Source: Pseudomonadota bacterium (GTDB taxonomy: Bacteria; Pseudomonadota; Alphaproteobacteria; Rhizobiales; Xanthobacteraceae). Taken from it: 64,000 nt of DNA. How positions within the stretch are numbered: position 1 is the first letter of the stretch; every line of letters starts with the position of its first letter. The notes under the pieces were generated by a model. That model was not told the origin of the DNA. It saw only the letters and a program-made list of their open reading frames with translations, and did not search any database. The stretch covers positions 1 through 64,000 of the forward strand of contig JAFECJ010000002.1 of the NCBI GenBank assembly GCA_018242205.1. The letters run 5' to 3'. Of this stretch, positions 1 through 8,170 are shown piece by piece. Made by a program: the position numbers and the translations under genes.

Positions 1-310
1 GCGAGCTCCTCGCGGCCGGTCATAGTGCCGGCGGGCGGAGCCCCGGCGCCGCCCGGGCCTCATGCCTTGCGAGGGCACGAGCCGCGGGCGCCGCGCCCAC
101 CCCCACGAGCCGGAGCAACCGGTTCGCACCCCTCGGAGGGGCAGGCGGAATAAGGGTATTAAGTCATAGGATGGAAGTCGAGAGGAAGTAGGAATAAAAA
201 GTCAGGGCGCCGCTGGATGACGGACCGGTCCCGGATGTCGCCCGGCTCCAGCCGGCTACGACTTGGTGGGCCGGCGAAGTCGCCGAGGGAGGTGATATAG
301 TCGAGCCACA
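1..310 (-). other. Foldable GC-rich non-coding stretch, possible 5' leader of a gene beyond the left edge
   Basis: No convincing gene lies here. Read on the minus strand, positions 1-141 contain several short hairpins: a 7-bp stem 32-38/49-55, and the CCCCT/AGGGG stem at 129-133/137-141. A GAGGAG string at 4-9 could be a ribosome binding site for a minus-strand gene that starts just outside the window. A short reading frame from the ATG at 22 (MTGREEL) is an alternative start but has no visible ribosome binding site. I compared the sequence by eye with SAM-II, SAH, TPP, fluoride and cobalamin riboswitch signatures and saw no match. Positions 142-287 hold nothing I recognise apart from the upstream region of the next gene. 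Confidence 0.2.
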
Positions 311-964
311 ATGCCCGATTCATGGCTCATGGCGCTCGACTGGTTCGGCGTCGCAATCTTCGCGGTGACCGGCGCGCTGGTCGCGTCGCGCAAGCGCATG
401 GACATTTTCGGCTTCATCCTGCTCGGCGCGGCGACCGGCATCGGCGGCGGCAGCCTGCGCGACCTGATGCTCGGCCAATTGCCGGTGTTCTGGGTGCAGC
501 AGCCGGCGTCGCTGGCGATCTGCGTCGTCGTTTCGGCGGCTACCTTCTTCCTCGCGCATATTCCGGAGTCGCGCTATCGCGCGCTGCTGTGGCTCGACGC
601 GGCGGGGCTGTCGCTGTTCTGCGTCATCGGCGCCGACAAGGCGCTGACGGCCGGCACCGGCGGCTTCATCGCCATCGCCATGGGCGTGACGACGGCGACC
701 TTCGGCGGCGTCATCCGCGACATTCTCGGCGGCGAAAGCCCGCTGGTGCTGCGTAAGGAAGTCTACGTCACCGCGGCGCTGCTCGGCGCGACAGCCTATG
801 TCTCACTGGCGGCGCTGGGCGCGGTGAACGCGGTCGCCGCCGGCGCCGGCTTCGCGCTCTGTTTCATCGTTCGCGCGCTGGCGTTGCATTACGGCTGGTC
901 GCTGCCTGTCTATCGCGCGCGGGCCGGGCGAACGGTCGAGGAAGTCGAGAAGCTGCGGAAGTGA
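311..964 (+). CDS. TRIC/UPF0126 family small membrane channel protein (YicG-like)
   Basis: The 217-residue protein has about seven hydrophobic segments in two related halves, each with a glycine-rich re-entrant motif: GIGGGSLRD at residues 43-51 and GVTTATFGGVIRDI at 125-138. This duplicated pattern and the length are diagnostic of the UPF0126 (TRIC) family, prokaryotic trimeric cation channels of the inner membrane. In bacteria the transported ion and physiological role are poorly defined. The start at 311 follows a GGAGG at 288-292. The spacing is long, but the upstream in-frame GTG at 293 runs into a stop within two codons. Transcription appears independent of the following gene, 99 bp downstream. 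Confidence 0.88.
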   Translation: MPDSWLMALDWFGVAIFAVTGALVASRKRMDIFGFILLGAATGIGGGSLRDLMLGQLPVFWVQQPASLAICVVVSAATFFLAHIPESRYRALLWLDAAGLSLFCVIGADKALTAGTGGFIAIAMGVTTATFGGVIRDILGGESPLVLRKEVYVTAALLGATAYVSLAALGAVNAVAAGAGFALCFIVRALALHYGWSLPVYRARAGRTVEEVEKLRK

Positions 965-1063
965 CGCCGGCGAAACGTCGTTTCGATGAGGGGGATCGGC
1001 AGAAATCGGGTGTCGTCCGGACGCGGCGCAAGCGAAAGCTGATCGCGACAACAGGAGGACCTC

Positions 1064-1528
1064 ATGACAACCGCTCATTTCAGCACCGTGCTCGATGCGC
1101 CGGTCGAACGTGTCTGGTCGCTGATCCGCGACTTCAACAATTATCCAGCCTATATCGAGGGCGTCACCGCGAGCGAGATCGAGGATGGGCGTCGCGGCGA
1201 CGAAGAGGGCGCCGTGCGTCGCTTCTGTTATCGCGGTCTCTGGGTGCGCCAGCGCCTGACGCGGCATTCCGATCGCGAGCGTACGTTCTCCTATGCGGGG
1301 CTCGAGCCGCTGCCGTTTCCAAAGGCATTGGCGCCGGACGCTGCGCCTTTGACGCCCGTCAGTTACGAGGGAACGCTGCATGTGCGCCCGGTGACGGACG
1401 GCGAACGCACGTTTGTCGAATGGTCCGTTGCGCTCGATGCCGCAGCGCACGAAGCGGAGTCGTGGCGGCGCATTTTCGATGGGTGGATTCCGGAATGGAC
1501 CGCTTCGCTGCGGCGGAATGTCGAGTAA
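1064..1528 (+). CDS. SRPBCC (START-like) family protein, polyketide cyclase/dehydrase type
   Basis: This 154-residue protein begins FSTVLDAPVERVWSLIRDFNNYPAYI, the typical first strand and helix of the SRPBCC helix-grip fold, which binds a hydrophobic ligand in a deep cavity. The charged hairpin and the closing amphipathic helix around WRRIFDGWIPEW fit a single-domain family member. No catalytic residues can be assigned, so ligand and role are unknown. A strong AGGAGG at 1053-1058 lies 5 bases before the ATG and fixes the start. It sits between a TRIC gene and a convergent GNAT gene; neither suggests a pathway. Confidence 0.8.
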   Translation: MTTAHFSTVLDAPVERVWSLIRDFNNYPAYIEGVTASEIEDGRRGDEEGAVRRFCYRGLWVRQRLTRHSDRERTFSYAGLEPLPFPKALAPDAAPLTPVSYEGTLHVRPVTDGERTFVEWSVALDAAAHEAESWRRIFDGWIPEWTASLRRNVE

Positions 1529-1544
1529 GGCAATCGGCCGTTGC

Positions 1545-1817
1545 TCAGACCAGATCGCGATATTCCGGATGGCGGCTGATATAGGCGGCAACGAAGGAAC
1601 AGCGCGGCACGACCTTGCGGCCTTCCTGGCGGATCAGGTCGAGCATGCCCTTGACCAGCTTGGAGCCGACGCCGCGGCCTTCGACCGCGCGCGGCACCTC
1701 GGTGTGGGTGATGGTGATGCTGCGATCGTCGCGGCGGTAATTGGCGATGGCGAGGCCTGCGGACGTCTGCAGTTCGAACCGGTTGCGCGACGGATTGTCG
1801 GTGACGGTGTCGAGCAT
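1545..1817 (-). CDS. GNAT-family N-acetyltransferase, short YjdJ/YidJ type
   Basis: The 90-residue protein matches the short acetyltransferase family (GNAT_acetyltr_2) that contains only the acetyl-CoA binding core. [27 protein letters not shown] carries the beta-4 strand and the pyrophosphate-binding loop in the form EGRGVGSKL. The C-terminal stretch [20 protein letters not shown] is typical of the family, including the conserved cysteine and the HPEY ending. Substrates of these mini-GNATs are generally unknown. It is followed 10 bp upstream on the same strand by the DUF2842 gene, so the two are probably co-transcribed. Confidence 0.85.
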   Translation of the reverse strand: MLDTVTDNPSRNRFELQTSAGLAIANYRRDDRSITITHTEVPRAVEGRGVGSKLVKGMLDLIRQEGRKVVPRCSFVAAYISRHPEYRDLV

Positions 1818-1827
1818 GGTGGCAGCG

Positions 1828-2055
1828 TCAGACCTTCGCCTTATCGGGCTTCGACATCCACGAAATGATCGGCATCGCCGGCAGCACCCAGCCGAGCCCG
1901 GCGACGATGTAATAGAGCGCGGCGACGAAGCCGTTGATATCGGTCAGCGCCGATTGCGCCAGCGCCATGGCGACGAGCGCCCAGACCATGACCAGCACCA
2001 GAAGCGCGATGGCGCCGATGAATTTGCGCAAGCGGACGGGCAAGTGGATCGGCAT
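1828..2055 (-). CDS. DUF2842 small inner-membrane protein
   Basis: A 75-residue protein with two predicted membrane helices (about residues 12-34 and 42-66) separated by a short polar turn, ending in a lysine-rich tail. The [21 protein letters not shown] start and the [12 protein letters not shown] end fit DUF2842, an uncharacterised family confined mainly to alphaproteobacteria. No function is known. The ATG at 2055 lies upstream of, and divergent from, the heme A synthase gene. DUF2842 next to ctaA is a frequent alphaproteobacterial arrangement, which suggests but does not prove a link to cytochrome oxidase biogenesis. Confidence 0.82.
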   Translation of the reverse strand: MPIHLPVRLRKFIGAIALLVLVMVWALVAMALAQSALTDINGFVAALYYIVAGLGWVLPAMPIISWMSKPDKAKV

Positions 2056-2184
2056 GTCGTCTCCAGAACGGGGCGGCCGAGGCGGTCAAATGCGGCAACC
2101 CTGCCGCATTTGCCTAACCCGGCGCTCCTGACTATATGGTCGGCACCGCCTGCCGCAAGGCCGCTTTTCGCCGCGATCCGCATC

Positions 2185-3264
2185 ATGAAACTCACGCCGT
2201 CCTCAACCGCCGTTCCGCCGAACACCGGCGCGGTGCGCGTCTGGCTCTATTGCGTCGCCGCCATGATCTTTCTGACGCTGGCGGTCGGCGGCGCGACGCG
2301 GCTCACGGAATCCGGGCTGTCGATCACCGAGTGGAAGCCGGTGACCGGCGTGCTGCCGCCGTTGTCACAAGGCGACTGGCAGGCCGAGTTCGCCAAGTAT
2401 CAGCAGATCCCGCAATACCAAGAGCTCAACAAGGGCATGTCGCTCGATGCCTTCAAGGTGATCTATTTCTGGGAGTGGTCGCACCGGCTGCTCGCCCGCA
2501 CCACGGGATTCGTGTTCCTCGTGCCGTTCCTGTTCTTCCTGTGGCGCGGCATGATTCCGCCGGGGCTGAAGGCGCGGCTGTGGACCATCTTCGCCGGCGG
2601 CGCGGCATTAGGCGCGGTCGGCTGGTGGATGGTGTCGTCGGGATTGAAAGGCACGCAACTCACCAGCGTGTCGCAATATCGCCTGGCGTTTCATCTGACA
2701 TTGGCCTGCGCCATCTATTTCGCCGTGCTGTGGACCGCGCAAGGACTGAAGGCGCGCATCGAGACGGCGCCGTCGCGGCTGCGCGTTGCGGCATTGCTGA
2801 TCGCGTGCCTCGTGCTGCTGCAGATTTACCTCGGCGCGCTGGTTGCCGGCCTCGATGCCGGGCTGATCTACAACACCTGGCCGCTGATCGACGGTTCCTT
2901 CATCCCGGAAGCGGCGCGGCTGTGGCATATCGATCCGGCCTGGCGCAATCTTTTCGAGAACACGCTGACGGTGCAGTTCGATCACCGCATGCTGGCTTAC
3001 ACCATCTGGCTGGTCGCGGGCTGGCACGCCTTTGACGCCTGGAAGAGCGGCCGCGCCGCCGGCGGCGCGCTGATCGTGTTCGGTCTCGTCACGCTGCAGG
3101 CCGCGCTCGGTATTGTCACGCTATTGCACCAAGTGCCGCTTCACCTTGCGCTGCCGCACCAGATGCTGGCGATCGTGGTGCTGACCACGGCGATCGTGCA
3201 TGCGCAAAGGCTGTCGCGCCGGGCGGCGGTGCCGGTGCTCAAGGCGGTGGAGCAGGGCGCATGA
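2185..3264 (+). CDS. ctaA: Heme A synthase (COX15/CtaA family)
   Basis: Converts heme O to heme A for the aa3-type cytochrome oxidase, in the inner membrane. The 359-residue product has about eight membrane helices. It shows the family signatures [18 protein letters not shown] near the N-terminus, the heme-ligand histidines in FWEWSHR (H100) and FHLTLA of the first half, and [10 protein letters not shown] and LPHQMLA in the second half. The length fits type 2 (alphaproteobacterial/mitochondrial) COX15. The frame is open for about 440 bases upstream, but that part is low-complexity shadow of the opposite-strand genes. The ATG at 2185 gives the family's usual N-terminus. Its stop overlaps the next start by ATGA. 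Confidence 0.95.
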   Translation: MKLTPSSTAVPPNTGAVRVWLYCVAAMIFLTLAVGGATRLTESGLSITEWKPVTGVLPPLSQGDWQAEFAKYQQIPQYQELNKGMSLDAFKVIYFWEWSHRLLARTTGFVFLVPFLFFLWRGMIPPGLKARLWTIFAGGAALGAVGWWMVSSGLKGTQLTSVSQYRLAFHLTLACAIYFAVLWTAQGLKARIETAPSRLRVAALLIACLVLLQIYLGALVAGLDAGLIYNTWPLIDGSFIPEAARLWHIDPAWRNLFENTLTVQFDHRMLAYTIWLVAGWHAFDAWKSGRAAGGALIVFGLVTLQAALGIVTLLHQVPLHLALPHQMLAIVVLTTAIVHAQRLSRRAAVPVLKAVEQGA

Positions 3265-4031
3265 TCAACATGCGCCTCGACGATGGCGTCGCCATTGTCA
3301 CCCTGGAGCACGGCAAGGCCAACGCGCTCGATCTTGAATTCTGCGAGGCGCTGGCCGTGCTGTTCGGCGAACTGCGCGGCAACGCCGACATCAAGGCGGT
3401 GGTGCTGACCGGGCAGGACAACGGCAAGGCCAAGATGTTTTCCGCCGGCGTCGATCTCAAGCGCCTGAGCGCCGGAGGCGCCGACTACGTGCGCGAGTTC
3501 CTGCCTCGGCTGCACCAGCTCTACGATGCGGTGTTTTTCTGTCCGAAGCCGGTGGTCGCCGCGGTCAACGGCCACGCCATTGCCGGCGGCGCGGTGCTCG
3601 CGGCCTGCGCCGACCGCCGGGTCATGGCGCGCTACAGCGGCCGCGTCGGCATCACCGAATTGCAGGTCGGCGTGCCGCTGCCGGCTTTGGCCTTCGAGAT
3701 CGTGCGGACCGTGGTGCCGCCGAATTATCTCGCCGAGTTCGCGCTCGGCGCCGGCACCTATGCCAGCGACGATGCGCTGATCAAGGGCTGGATCGACGAG
3801 GTGGTCGATGGCTGGGAGCTGATGCCGCGTGCGATACGGCTCGCGCGCACCTATGCCGCGCTGTCGCCGGAGGCCTTCGCCCAGACCAAGGCCCAGATCC
3901 GTCAGCCGGCGAGCGAGCGCCTGGCTTTGAGCGGCGCCGCGACCGACGAGAAAGTCATCGCGATCTGGACGCAGGAGGCGACGCTGGCGCGGATCGCCGA
4001 TTACGTGGCGAAGACGCTGAAGAGAGCCTGA
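3261..4031 (+). CDS. Crotonase / enoyl-CoA hydratase-isomerase family protein
   Basis: The 256-residue protein has the crotonase fold signatures: the first oxyanion-hole loop FSAGVDL near residue 60 and the second, [18 protein letters not shown], near residue 105. The acidic catalytic pair of true enoyl-CoA hydratases is not clear: the loop after [13 protein letters not shown] has one glutamate. It may therefore act as an isomerase, hydrolase or other acyl-CoA enzyme. Its ATG overlaps the ctaA stop (ATGA), so it is translationally coupled to heme A synthase, an unusual pairing that is probably just operon packing. Confidence 0.85.
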   Translation: MINMRLDDGVAIVTLEHGKANALDLEFCEALAVLFGELRGNADIKAVVLTGQDNGKAKMFSAGVDLKRLSAGGADYVREFLPRLHQLYDAVFFCPKPVVAAVNGHAIAGGAVLAACADRRVMARYSGRVGITELQVGVPLPALAFEIVRTVVPPNYLAEFALGAGTYASDDALIKGWIDEVVDGWELMPRAIRLARTYAALSPEAFAQTKAQIRQPASERLALSGAATDEKVIAIWTQEATLARIADYVAKTLKRA

Positions 4032-4035
4032 CCCG

Positions 4036-4776
4036 CTATCGCGCCCTAATCGGCGTATCGAACGCCACGCCGTCGTCGGCGCGGTCATACGAGAAGTGCC
4101 ACCATTCGCGCTTGTAATTCGTAAAGCCGTGGCGGTGCATGGCCTCCCACAGGATGCGACGGTTGGCTTTCTGCGCCGGCGTGATCGAACCGCTGGCAGT
4201 CCAACTCTTGACGCTGAAGCAGTCGAATCCGGTGCCCATGTCGAGCGAGTTATCCGGCGCGCGCTCGGCCTGCGGCGCGGTGCAGGGGCTGTAATGTTTG
4301 GCCGGGTCGAAGGATGCGACCGGTGGCGCATTCAGCGGCACGACGGTGAGATCGATGGCGACGCCGCGCGAATGCGCCGAGTGGCCGGAGATGTAGCCGA
4401 GCGCGAACAGCTTCGACTTGTCGAGCCTCGGATAGAACCGCGATGTATCCGGCGTGGCGTGCGGATTGCGCGCCCAGGCCGCCATGGCGGCGACGGCGCG
4501 GGTCGGCCGATAGCAGTCATAGACCTTCAGCGAGTAGCCCGCTTTGGCGAGATCGGCCTGCACGCGCTTGAGCGCCAGGGCGACGGGCCGGCGCAGCAGG
4601 CATTCGGCCGCGTCGTAGCCGGGCAAGGGCCGGCCGGTGAAATTGTCGCGGCCGGCGTAGTGCATGTCCTGGCGGATGCTGGGGTCGATGTCGCGGAGAT
4701 AAACCAGTGGAGCTTGTGCGGCCGCTGCCACCGTCAAAGCATAAGCCGCCACAACGATTGTTATGGCGGCTTTCAT
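4036..4776 (-). CDS. Secreted M15D-family D-alanyl-D-alanine dipeptidase (VanX/DdpX-like)
   Basis: A zinc dipeptidase predicted to cleave D-Ala-D-Ala. The 246-residue precursor has a signal peptide (residues 1-21, ending AAAAQ-A), so it acts in the periplasm. Motifs seen are YDCYRPTRA (conserved arginine near residue 90), SAHSRGVAIDL with zinc ligands H135 and D142, and EWWHFSY with catalytic E224 and zinc ligand H227. All key residues of the VanX family are present. No van regulatory genes are nearby, so a role in cell-wall dipeptide recycling is more likely than glycopeptide resistance. The gene follows metY on the same strand with an 11-bp gap. Confidence 0.88.
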   Translation of the reverse strand: MKAAITIVVAAYALTVAAAAQAPLVYLRDIDPSIRQDMHYAGRDNFTGRPLPGYDAAECLLRRPVALALKRVQADLAKAGYSLKVYDCYRPTRAVAAMAAWARNPHATPDTSRFYPRLDKSKLFALGYISGHSAHSRGVAIDLTVVPLNAPPVASFDPAKHYSPCTAPQAERAPDNSLDMGTGFDCFSVKSWTASGSITPAQKANRRILWEAMHRHGFTNYKREWWHFSYDRADDGVAFDTPIRAR

Positions 4777-4787
4777 GATGTCGCCCT

Positions 4788-6074
4788 TTACGCTCGCAGC
4801 CCCTGGTCAAGGTCGGCGATGATGTCGGCCTTGTCCTCGATGCCGATCGACAGGCGAACCACGTCCGGCCCGGCGCCGGCCTTGGTCTTCTGTTCGTCGG
4901 ACAATTGCCGGTGCGTGGTCGAGGCCGGGTGGATGATCAGCGACTTGGTGTCGCCGATATTGGCGAGATGCGAGAACAGTTTGACGTTCGACACCAGCTT
5001 GACGCCGGCGTCGTAGCCGCCCTTGAGGCCGACGGTCATGACCGCGCCGCAGCCCTTGGGCACATACTTCTTGGCAAGCCCGTGATACTTGTCGCCGGCC
5101 AAGCCGCCATAGCTGACCCAGGCGACATTCGGATGCGTTGACAGGAAGTCGGCGACGGCGAGCGCGTTGTCGCAATGGCGCTGCATGCGCAGCGGCAAGG
5201 TCTCGATGCCGGTCGAGATCAGGAAGGCGTTGAACGGCGACAGCGCCGGACCCAAATCGCGCAGGCCGAGCACGCGGCAGGCAATGGCGAAGGCGAAGTT
5301 GCCGAAGGTCTCGTGCAGCACGATGCCGGCGTATTCCGGACGCGGCTCGCACAGCATCGGATACTTCTTATCGCGCGACCAGTTGAAGGTGCCGGCGTCG
5401 ATGATGATGCCGCCGATCGAGTTGCCGTGGCCGCCGAGGAATTTGGTGAGCGAGTGCACGACGATGTCGGCGCCGAAGTCGATCGGCTTGCACAGATAGG
5501 GCGTCGCCAACGTGTTGTCGACGATGAACGGCACGCCGGCCTTGCGGGCAATCGCCCCGATCGGCTCGAGATCGGTCACGGTGCCACCCGGGTTGGCGAT
5601 CGACTCGACGAAGATCGCCTTGGTCTTCGGCGTCACCGCGCGTTCGAACGACGAGATGTCGTCGGGATCGGCCCACACCACGTTCCAGCCGAAGCTCTTG
5701 AAGGCGTGGTTGAATTGATTGATCGAACCGCCATAGAGCTTGCGCGAGGCGATGAACTCGTCGCCCGGCATCAGCAGCGCCTGCATGACAAGAACCTGCG
5801 CGGCATGGCCCGACGCGACCGCCAGGCCCGCGGTGCCGCCTTCGAGCGCGGCGACGCGTTCCTCGAGCACGGCGCAAGTCGGGTTGCCGATGCGGGTATA
5901 GATGTTGCCGAAGGCCTGCAGGCCGAACAGCGAGGCGGCGTGATCGACGTCGTCGAACACATAGGACGCGGTCTGATAGATCGGCGTCGCGCGGGCGCCG
6001 GTGGTCGGATCGGGCTTGGCGCCGGCATGGATGGCGAGCGTGTCAAATCCGGGGATGCGTTCGGCGTCGGCCAT
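4788..6074 (-). CDS. metY: O-acetylhomoserine sulfhydrylase / aminocarboxypropyltransferase
   Basis: A PLP enzyme that forms homocysteine from O-acetylhomoserine and sulfide in direct-sulfhydrylation methionine synthesis, in the cytoplasm. The 428-residue length is typical. It contains TLAIHAGAKPDPTTGARATP, IYTRIGNPT, VEGVAS-type strands ending FVDNTLATPYLCKP, and the PLP-lysine motif HSLTKFLGGHG. The closing sequence VRLSIGIEDKADIIADL is standard for the Cys/Met metabolism family. I looked in the 100-odd bases upstream of the ATG for a SAM-II riboswitch and did not find one. The start is supported by a GAGGAAACG ribosome binding site. Confidence 0.94.
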   Translation of the reverse strand: MADAERIPGFDTLAIHAGAKPDPTTGARATPIYQTASYVFDDVDHAASLFGLQAFGNIYTRIGNPTCAVLEERVAALEGGTAGLAVASGHAAQVLVMQALLMPGDEFIASRKLYGGSINQFNHAFKSFGWNVVWADPDDISSFERAVTPKTKAIFVESIANPGGTVTDLEPIGAIARKAGVPFIVDNTLATPYLCKPIDFGADIVVHSLTKFLGGHGNSIGGIIIDAGTFNWSRDKKYPMLCEPRPEYAGIVLHETFGNFAFAIACRVLGLRDLGPALSPFNAFLISTGIETLPLRMQRHCDNALAVADFLSTHPNVAWVSYGGLAGDKYHGLAKKYVPKGCGAVMTVGLKGGYDAGVKLVSNVKLFSHLANIGDTKSLIIHPASTTHRQLSDEQKTKAGAGPDVVRLSIGIEDKADIIADLDQGLRA

Positions 6075-6237
6075 GGTCGTTTCCTCGTGGTTCGCGTGCG
6101 GCCGGCGATCGCGCCGGCGAATTGGGCAGGATTAAACGGGGGCGATGGGCAGGGCGTCAAGGCAGGGGCTTTACCGAGGCCAAAACGACCTTAATCGCTG
6201 GGCCGGGGGAAAGATCGTTTTCGCCAAGGTCTGCCGG

Positions 6238-6792
6238 TCAGTCGTTCTTTTTCCCGCCAGCCTCGCCCAGCCCCATGCGCTGAAAGCCGCCGCCGAGATT
6301 CTGCGCCCGCTTGTTCGACAGCGTGCGTGAGTTGATGCCCATCCAGGAGATCTCCGACGACAGCCGGCCATACTCGATCTTCGGGCAGCGGTTCATCACC
6401 ACCTTGAGGCCCGCAGCCTCGGCGACCGCCGCCGCCTCGTCATTGCGCACGGTGAGCTGTGTCCAGATCACCTGCGGCTTCGGCTGGAGCTTCAGCGCGT
6501 CCTCGACGATCGGCATGACGTGTTCGGACGCGCGGAAGATATCGACCATGTCGATTGGCTCCGGCACGTCGTTGAGCGCGGCGTAACAGGTCTGGCCGAG
6601 AAATTCCTTGCCGGCTTGGCCCGGGTTGATCGGGATTACTTTGAAGCCGCGCTCCAGGAGATACTTGAAGACGAAATAACTCGGCCGCGTCGTGTTCGGC
6701 GAAAAGCCGACCATGGCGACGGTCTTCACCGTGTTGAGAATGCCGCGGATATACGTATCGGGGTAGGAGTCGTGGTTCATTGTCGGATTCAT
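6238..6792 (-). CDS. CoA-binding domain protein (YccU type)
   Basis: This 184-residue protein is a single CoA-binding Rossmann domain. The signatures are KTVAMVGFSPNTTRPSYFV, the YLLERGFKVIPINPG strand-loop and the conserved VVMNRCPKIEY near the C-terminus. It lacks the ligase domains of acyl-CoA synthetases. Members such as YccU bind CoA but have no defined reaction. The chosen ATG at 6792 has CGGAG five bases upstream; an ATG at 6780 is the alternative. It lies 11 bases after the stop of the flavin-nucleotide binding gene on the same strand, so the two are likely one operon. Confidence 0.85.
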   Translation of the reverse strand: MNPTMNHDSYPDTYIRGILNTVKTVAMVGFSPNTTRPSYFVFKYLLERGFKVIPINPGQAGKEFLGQTCYAALNDVPEPIDMVDIFRASEHVMPIVEDALKLQPKPQVIWTQLTVRNDEAAAVAEAAGLKVVMNRCPKIEYGRLSSEISWMGINSRTLSNKRAQNLGGGFQRMGLGEAGGKKND

Positions 6793-6803
6793 GGCTCCGA
6801 TGC

Positions 6804-7436
6804 TTAGCTGTTTTCCTGGCGCTCCGCCAACAGCGCTCTGAGGCGCGCGTTCTCGGCCTCCAGTTCGGCGATCTTGCGGCTGACGCCGCCCATGGCCTCG
6901 GCGATTTCGCTTTCCGTGAAGCGCGTGACGATGTGCTGCGAGCAGTTCACGTCCCAGGCGTCGATGGTGAACAGAATGGCGCGCTCGGGCTTGGCCTTGT
7001 AGCCGGCATCGAACAGCTTCTCGACCAGAGCGGCGTCGTCCTCGACGACGCGGGCATGGCCCCACAGCTTGATGCGCTGGCGCCGCGCCGGATCGAGCAG
7101 GAATAGATAGGCGCGGTCGTTCTCGCTCAAGTTGGCGAGCGTGATGTATTGCCGGTTGCCGCGATAATCGGCAAAGCCCAGTGTCTTGTCGTCGATGACC
7201 TTGATGAAGCCTTTCGGCCCGCCGCGATGCTGGATGTAGGGCGCGCCGTCCCGGGTAGCGGTGGCGAGAAACGCCGTGTCCTGCTCGGCGATGAAGGCGG
7301 CAAGCTCCGGCGTCACCGTGTCGGCAAAGCCTTCCTCGACGCGCGCAGCATAAGCCCGCGCCGAGCCACGCTCGGCCTGCGCCTGTTGCACGGCGGGGGT
7401 GAAGACGATCGAGGCATTGTTTATGGCGGTCGTCAT
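6804..7436 (-). CDS. Pyridoxamine 5'-phosphate oxidase family FMN-binding protein
   Basis: The 210-residue product has the split beta-barrel of the PNPOx-like family: FIAEQDTAFLATATRDGAPYIQHRGGPKGF followed by GNRQYITLANL and RAYLFLLDPARRQRIKLWGHARVV. A predicted helix follows and then a short C-terminal coiled coil (RKIAELEAENARLRALLAERQ). These proteins bind flavin and are usually oxidoreductases of unknown substrate rather than true PdxH. The frame is open to a further start at 7493, right behind the preceding stop. I prefer the ATG at 7436 because homologues begin MTTA and the ribosome binding site there is better. It is likely co-transcribed with the gene at 7503-8051. Confidence 0.82.
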   Translation of the reverse strand: MTTAINNASIVFTPAVQQAQAERGSARAYAARVEEGFADTVTPELAAFIAEQDTAFLATATRDGAPYIQHRGGPKGFIKVIDDKTLGFADYRGNRQYITLANLSENDRAYLFLLDPARRQRIKLWGHARVVEDDAALVEKLFDAGYKAKPERAILFTIDAWDVNCSQHIVTRFTESEIAEAMGGVSRKIAELEAENARLRALLAERQENS

Positions 7437-7502
7437 GTAATCGGTCTCGCGCAACGTGACGGGTTCGGCGCGGAGGCCGAACCCGTCGATCATGATAAAG
7501 CG

Positions 7503-8051
7503 TCAGGCAGCCTGCGCCAGTTTGGCGGCCGGCGGGAAGTCGATCTCGGTGTCGGCCGTCAGATTGAGATAATTGGTGAACACGTTGAGCGCGACGGCGG
7601 CGATGACTTCGAGAATCTCGGCGTCGCTGATCGAGGCGGCCCGCGCCGCTGCGATATCGGCGGCGGTGGCGCGGCCGCGGGTTTCCACCAGGCGTCGGGC
7701 CAAGAGCACGAGACCGGCCGTGCGTGGATCTGGCGGCGTTCCGGCGCGCGCGGCGGCCATGTCGGCCGCGCTCAGTCCGGCGCCCTTGCCGAGCAGGGAA
7801 TGGGCGGCCAGGCAGTAGTCGCAGCCATTGGCCTGCGCGACAGCGAGCGCAATCTGCTCGTGCAGTTTGGCGCCGAGCAGACCGCCCGAAAGGGCTCCGG
7901 CAAAGCCGAGATAGGCGCTGAGGACGCTGGGGTTCGTCGCCATCACGCGCATCATGTTGGGTGTGGCGCCGAGCTTTTTCTGCACGGCATCGAGCAGGGT
8001 CTTGGCGGCGGGGCCGGCGGAAGCCGGGTCGATGGTGGTGATACGGGTCAT
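7503..8051 (-). CDS. Carboxymuconolactone decarboxylase / AhpD-like family protein
   Basis: A 182-residue all-helical protein with the AhpD-type redox motif: CDYC at the start of a helix, followed by AAHS, i.e. the CxxC...H arrangement of alkylhydroperoxidase-like proteins. The N-terminal part (DPASAGPAAKTLLDAVQKKLG-ATPNMMRVMA) is typical of the subfamily annotated as peroxidase-related carboxymuconolactone decarboxylase. It probably acts as a thiol peroxidase or reductase in the cytoplasm. The gene is divergent from a LysR regulator with a 119-bp shared control region, the classic arrangement of a regulator and its target. Start ATG 8051 is chosen over in-frame upstream codons that would extend through the promoter. 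Confidence 0.85.
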   Translation of the reverse strand: MTRITTIDPASAGPAAKTLLDAVQKKLGATPNMMRVMATNPSVLSAYLGFAGALSGGLLGAKLHEQIALAVAQANGCDYCLAAHSLLGKGAGLSAADMAAARAGTPPDPRTAGLVLLARRLVETRGRATAADIAAARAASISDAEILEVIAAVALNVFTNYLNLTADTEIDFPPAAKLAQAA

Positions 8052-8118
8052 TTTGGTTTCCAGAACAGGGAGAGCCGGAACGGCTCGGAGGCCCCTAATA
8101 TTGGTCATTTCACCATCG

Positions 8119-8159
8119 GCGATAATCATGGTATTTTGAAAATAATTATTGCGATAATC
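8119..8159. promoter_or_regulatory. Probable LysR-type operator between the divergent genes
   Basis: The 9-mer GCGATAATC occurs at 8119-8127 and again at 8151-8159, exactly 32 bp apart, i.e. three helical turns on the same DNA face. The second copy lies in an inverted repeat, ATTAT-N4-ATAAT at 8145-8158, which fits the T-N11-A form of LysR boxes. The location in the 119-bp gap between the regulator and the AhpD-like gene supports an operator. No mapped promoter can be read with confidence. Confidence 0.55.
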
Positions 8160-8170
8160 GGAATAGCGAT

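Noticed and set aside
1741..2184. In-frame upstream extension of heme A synthase by about 148 residues
   Set aside because: The extension lies antisense to the GNAT and DUF2842 genes, is Arg/Asp-rich and has no family similarity; MKLTPSS at 2185 is the natural start.
4036..4776. VanX-type vancomycin resistance determinant
   Set aside because: The family motifs are VanX-like, but there is no vanH, vanA or vanRS nearby; similar dipeptidases are ordinary cell-wall recycling enzymes in proteobacteria.
6075..6237. SAM-II riboswitch upstream of metY
   Set aside because: The expected SAM-II core words are absent in the leader; only a normal ribosome binding site is seen.
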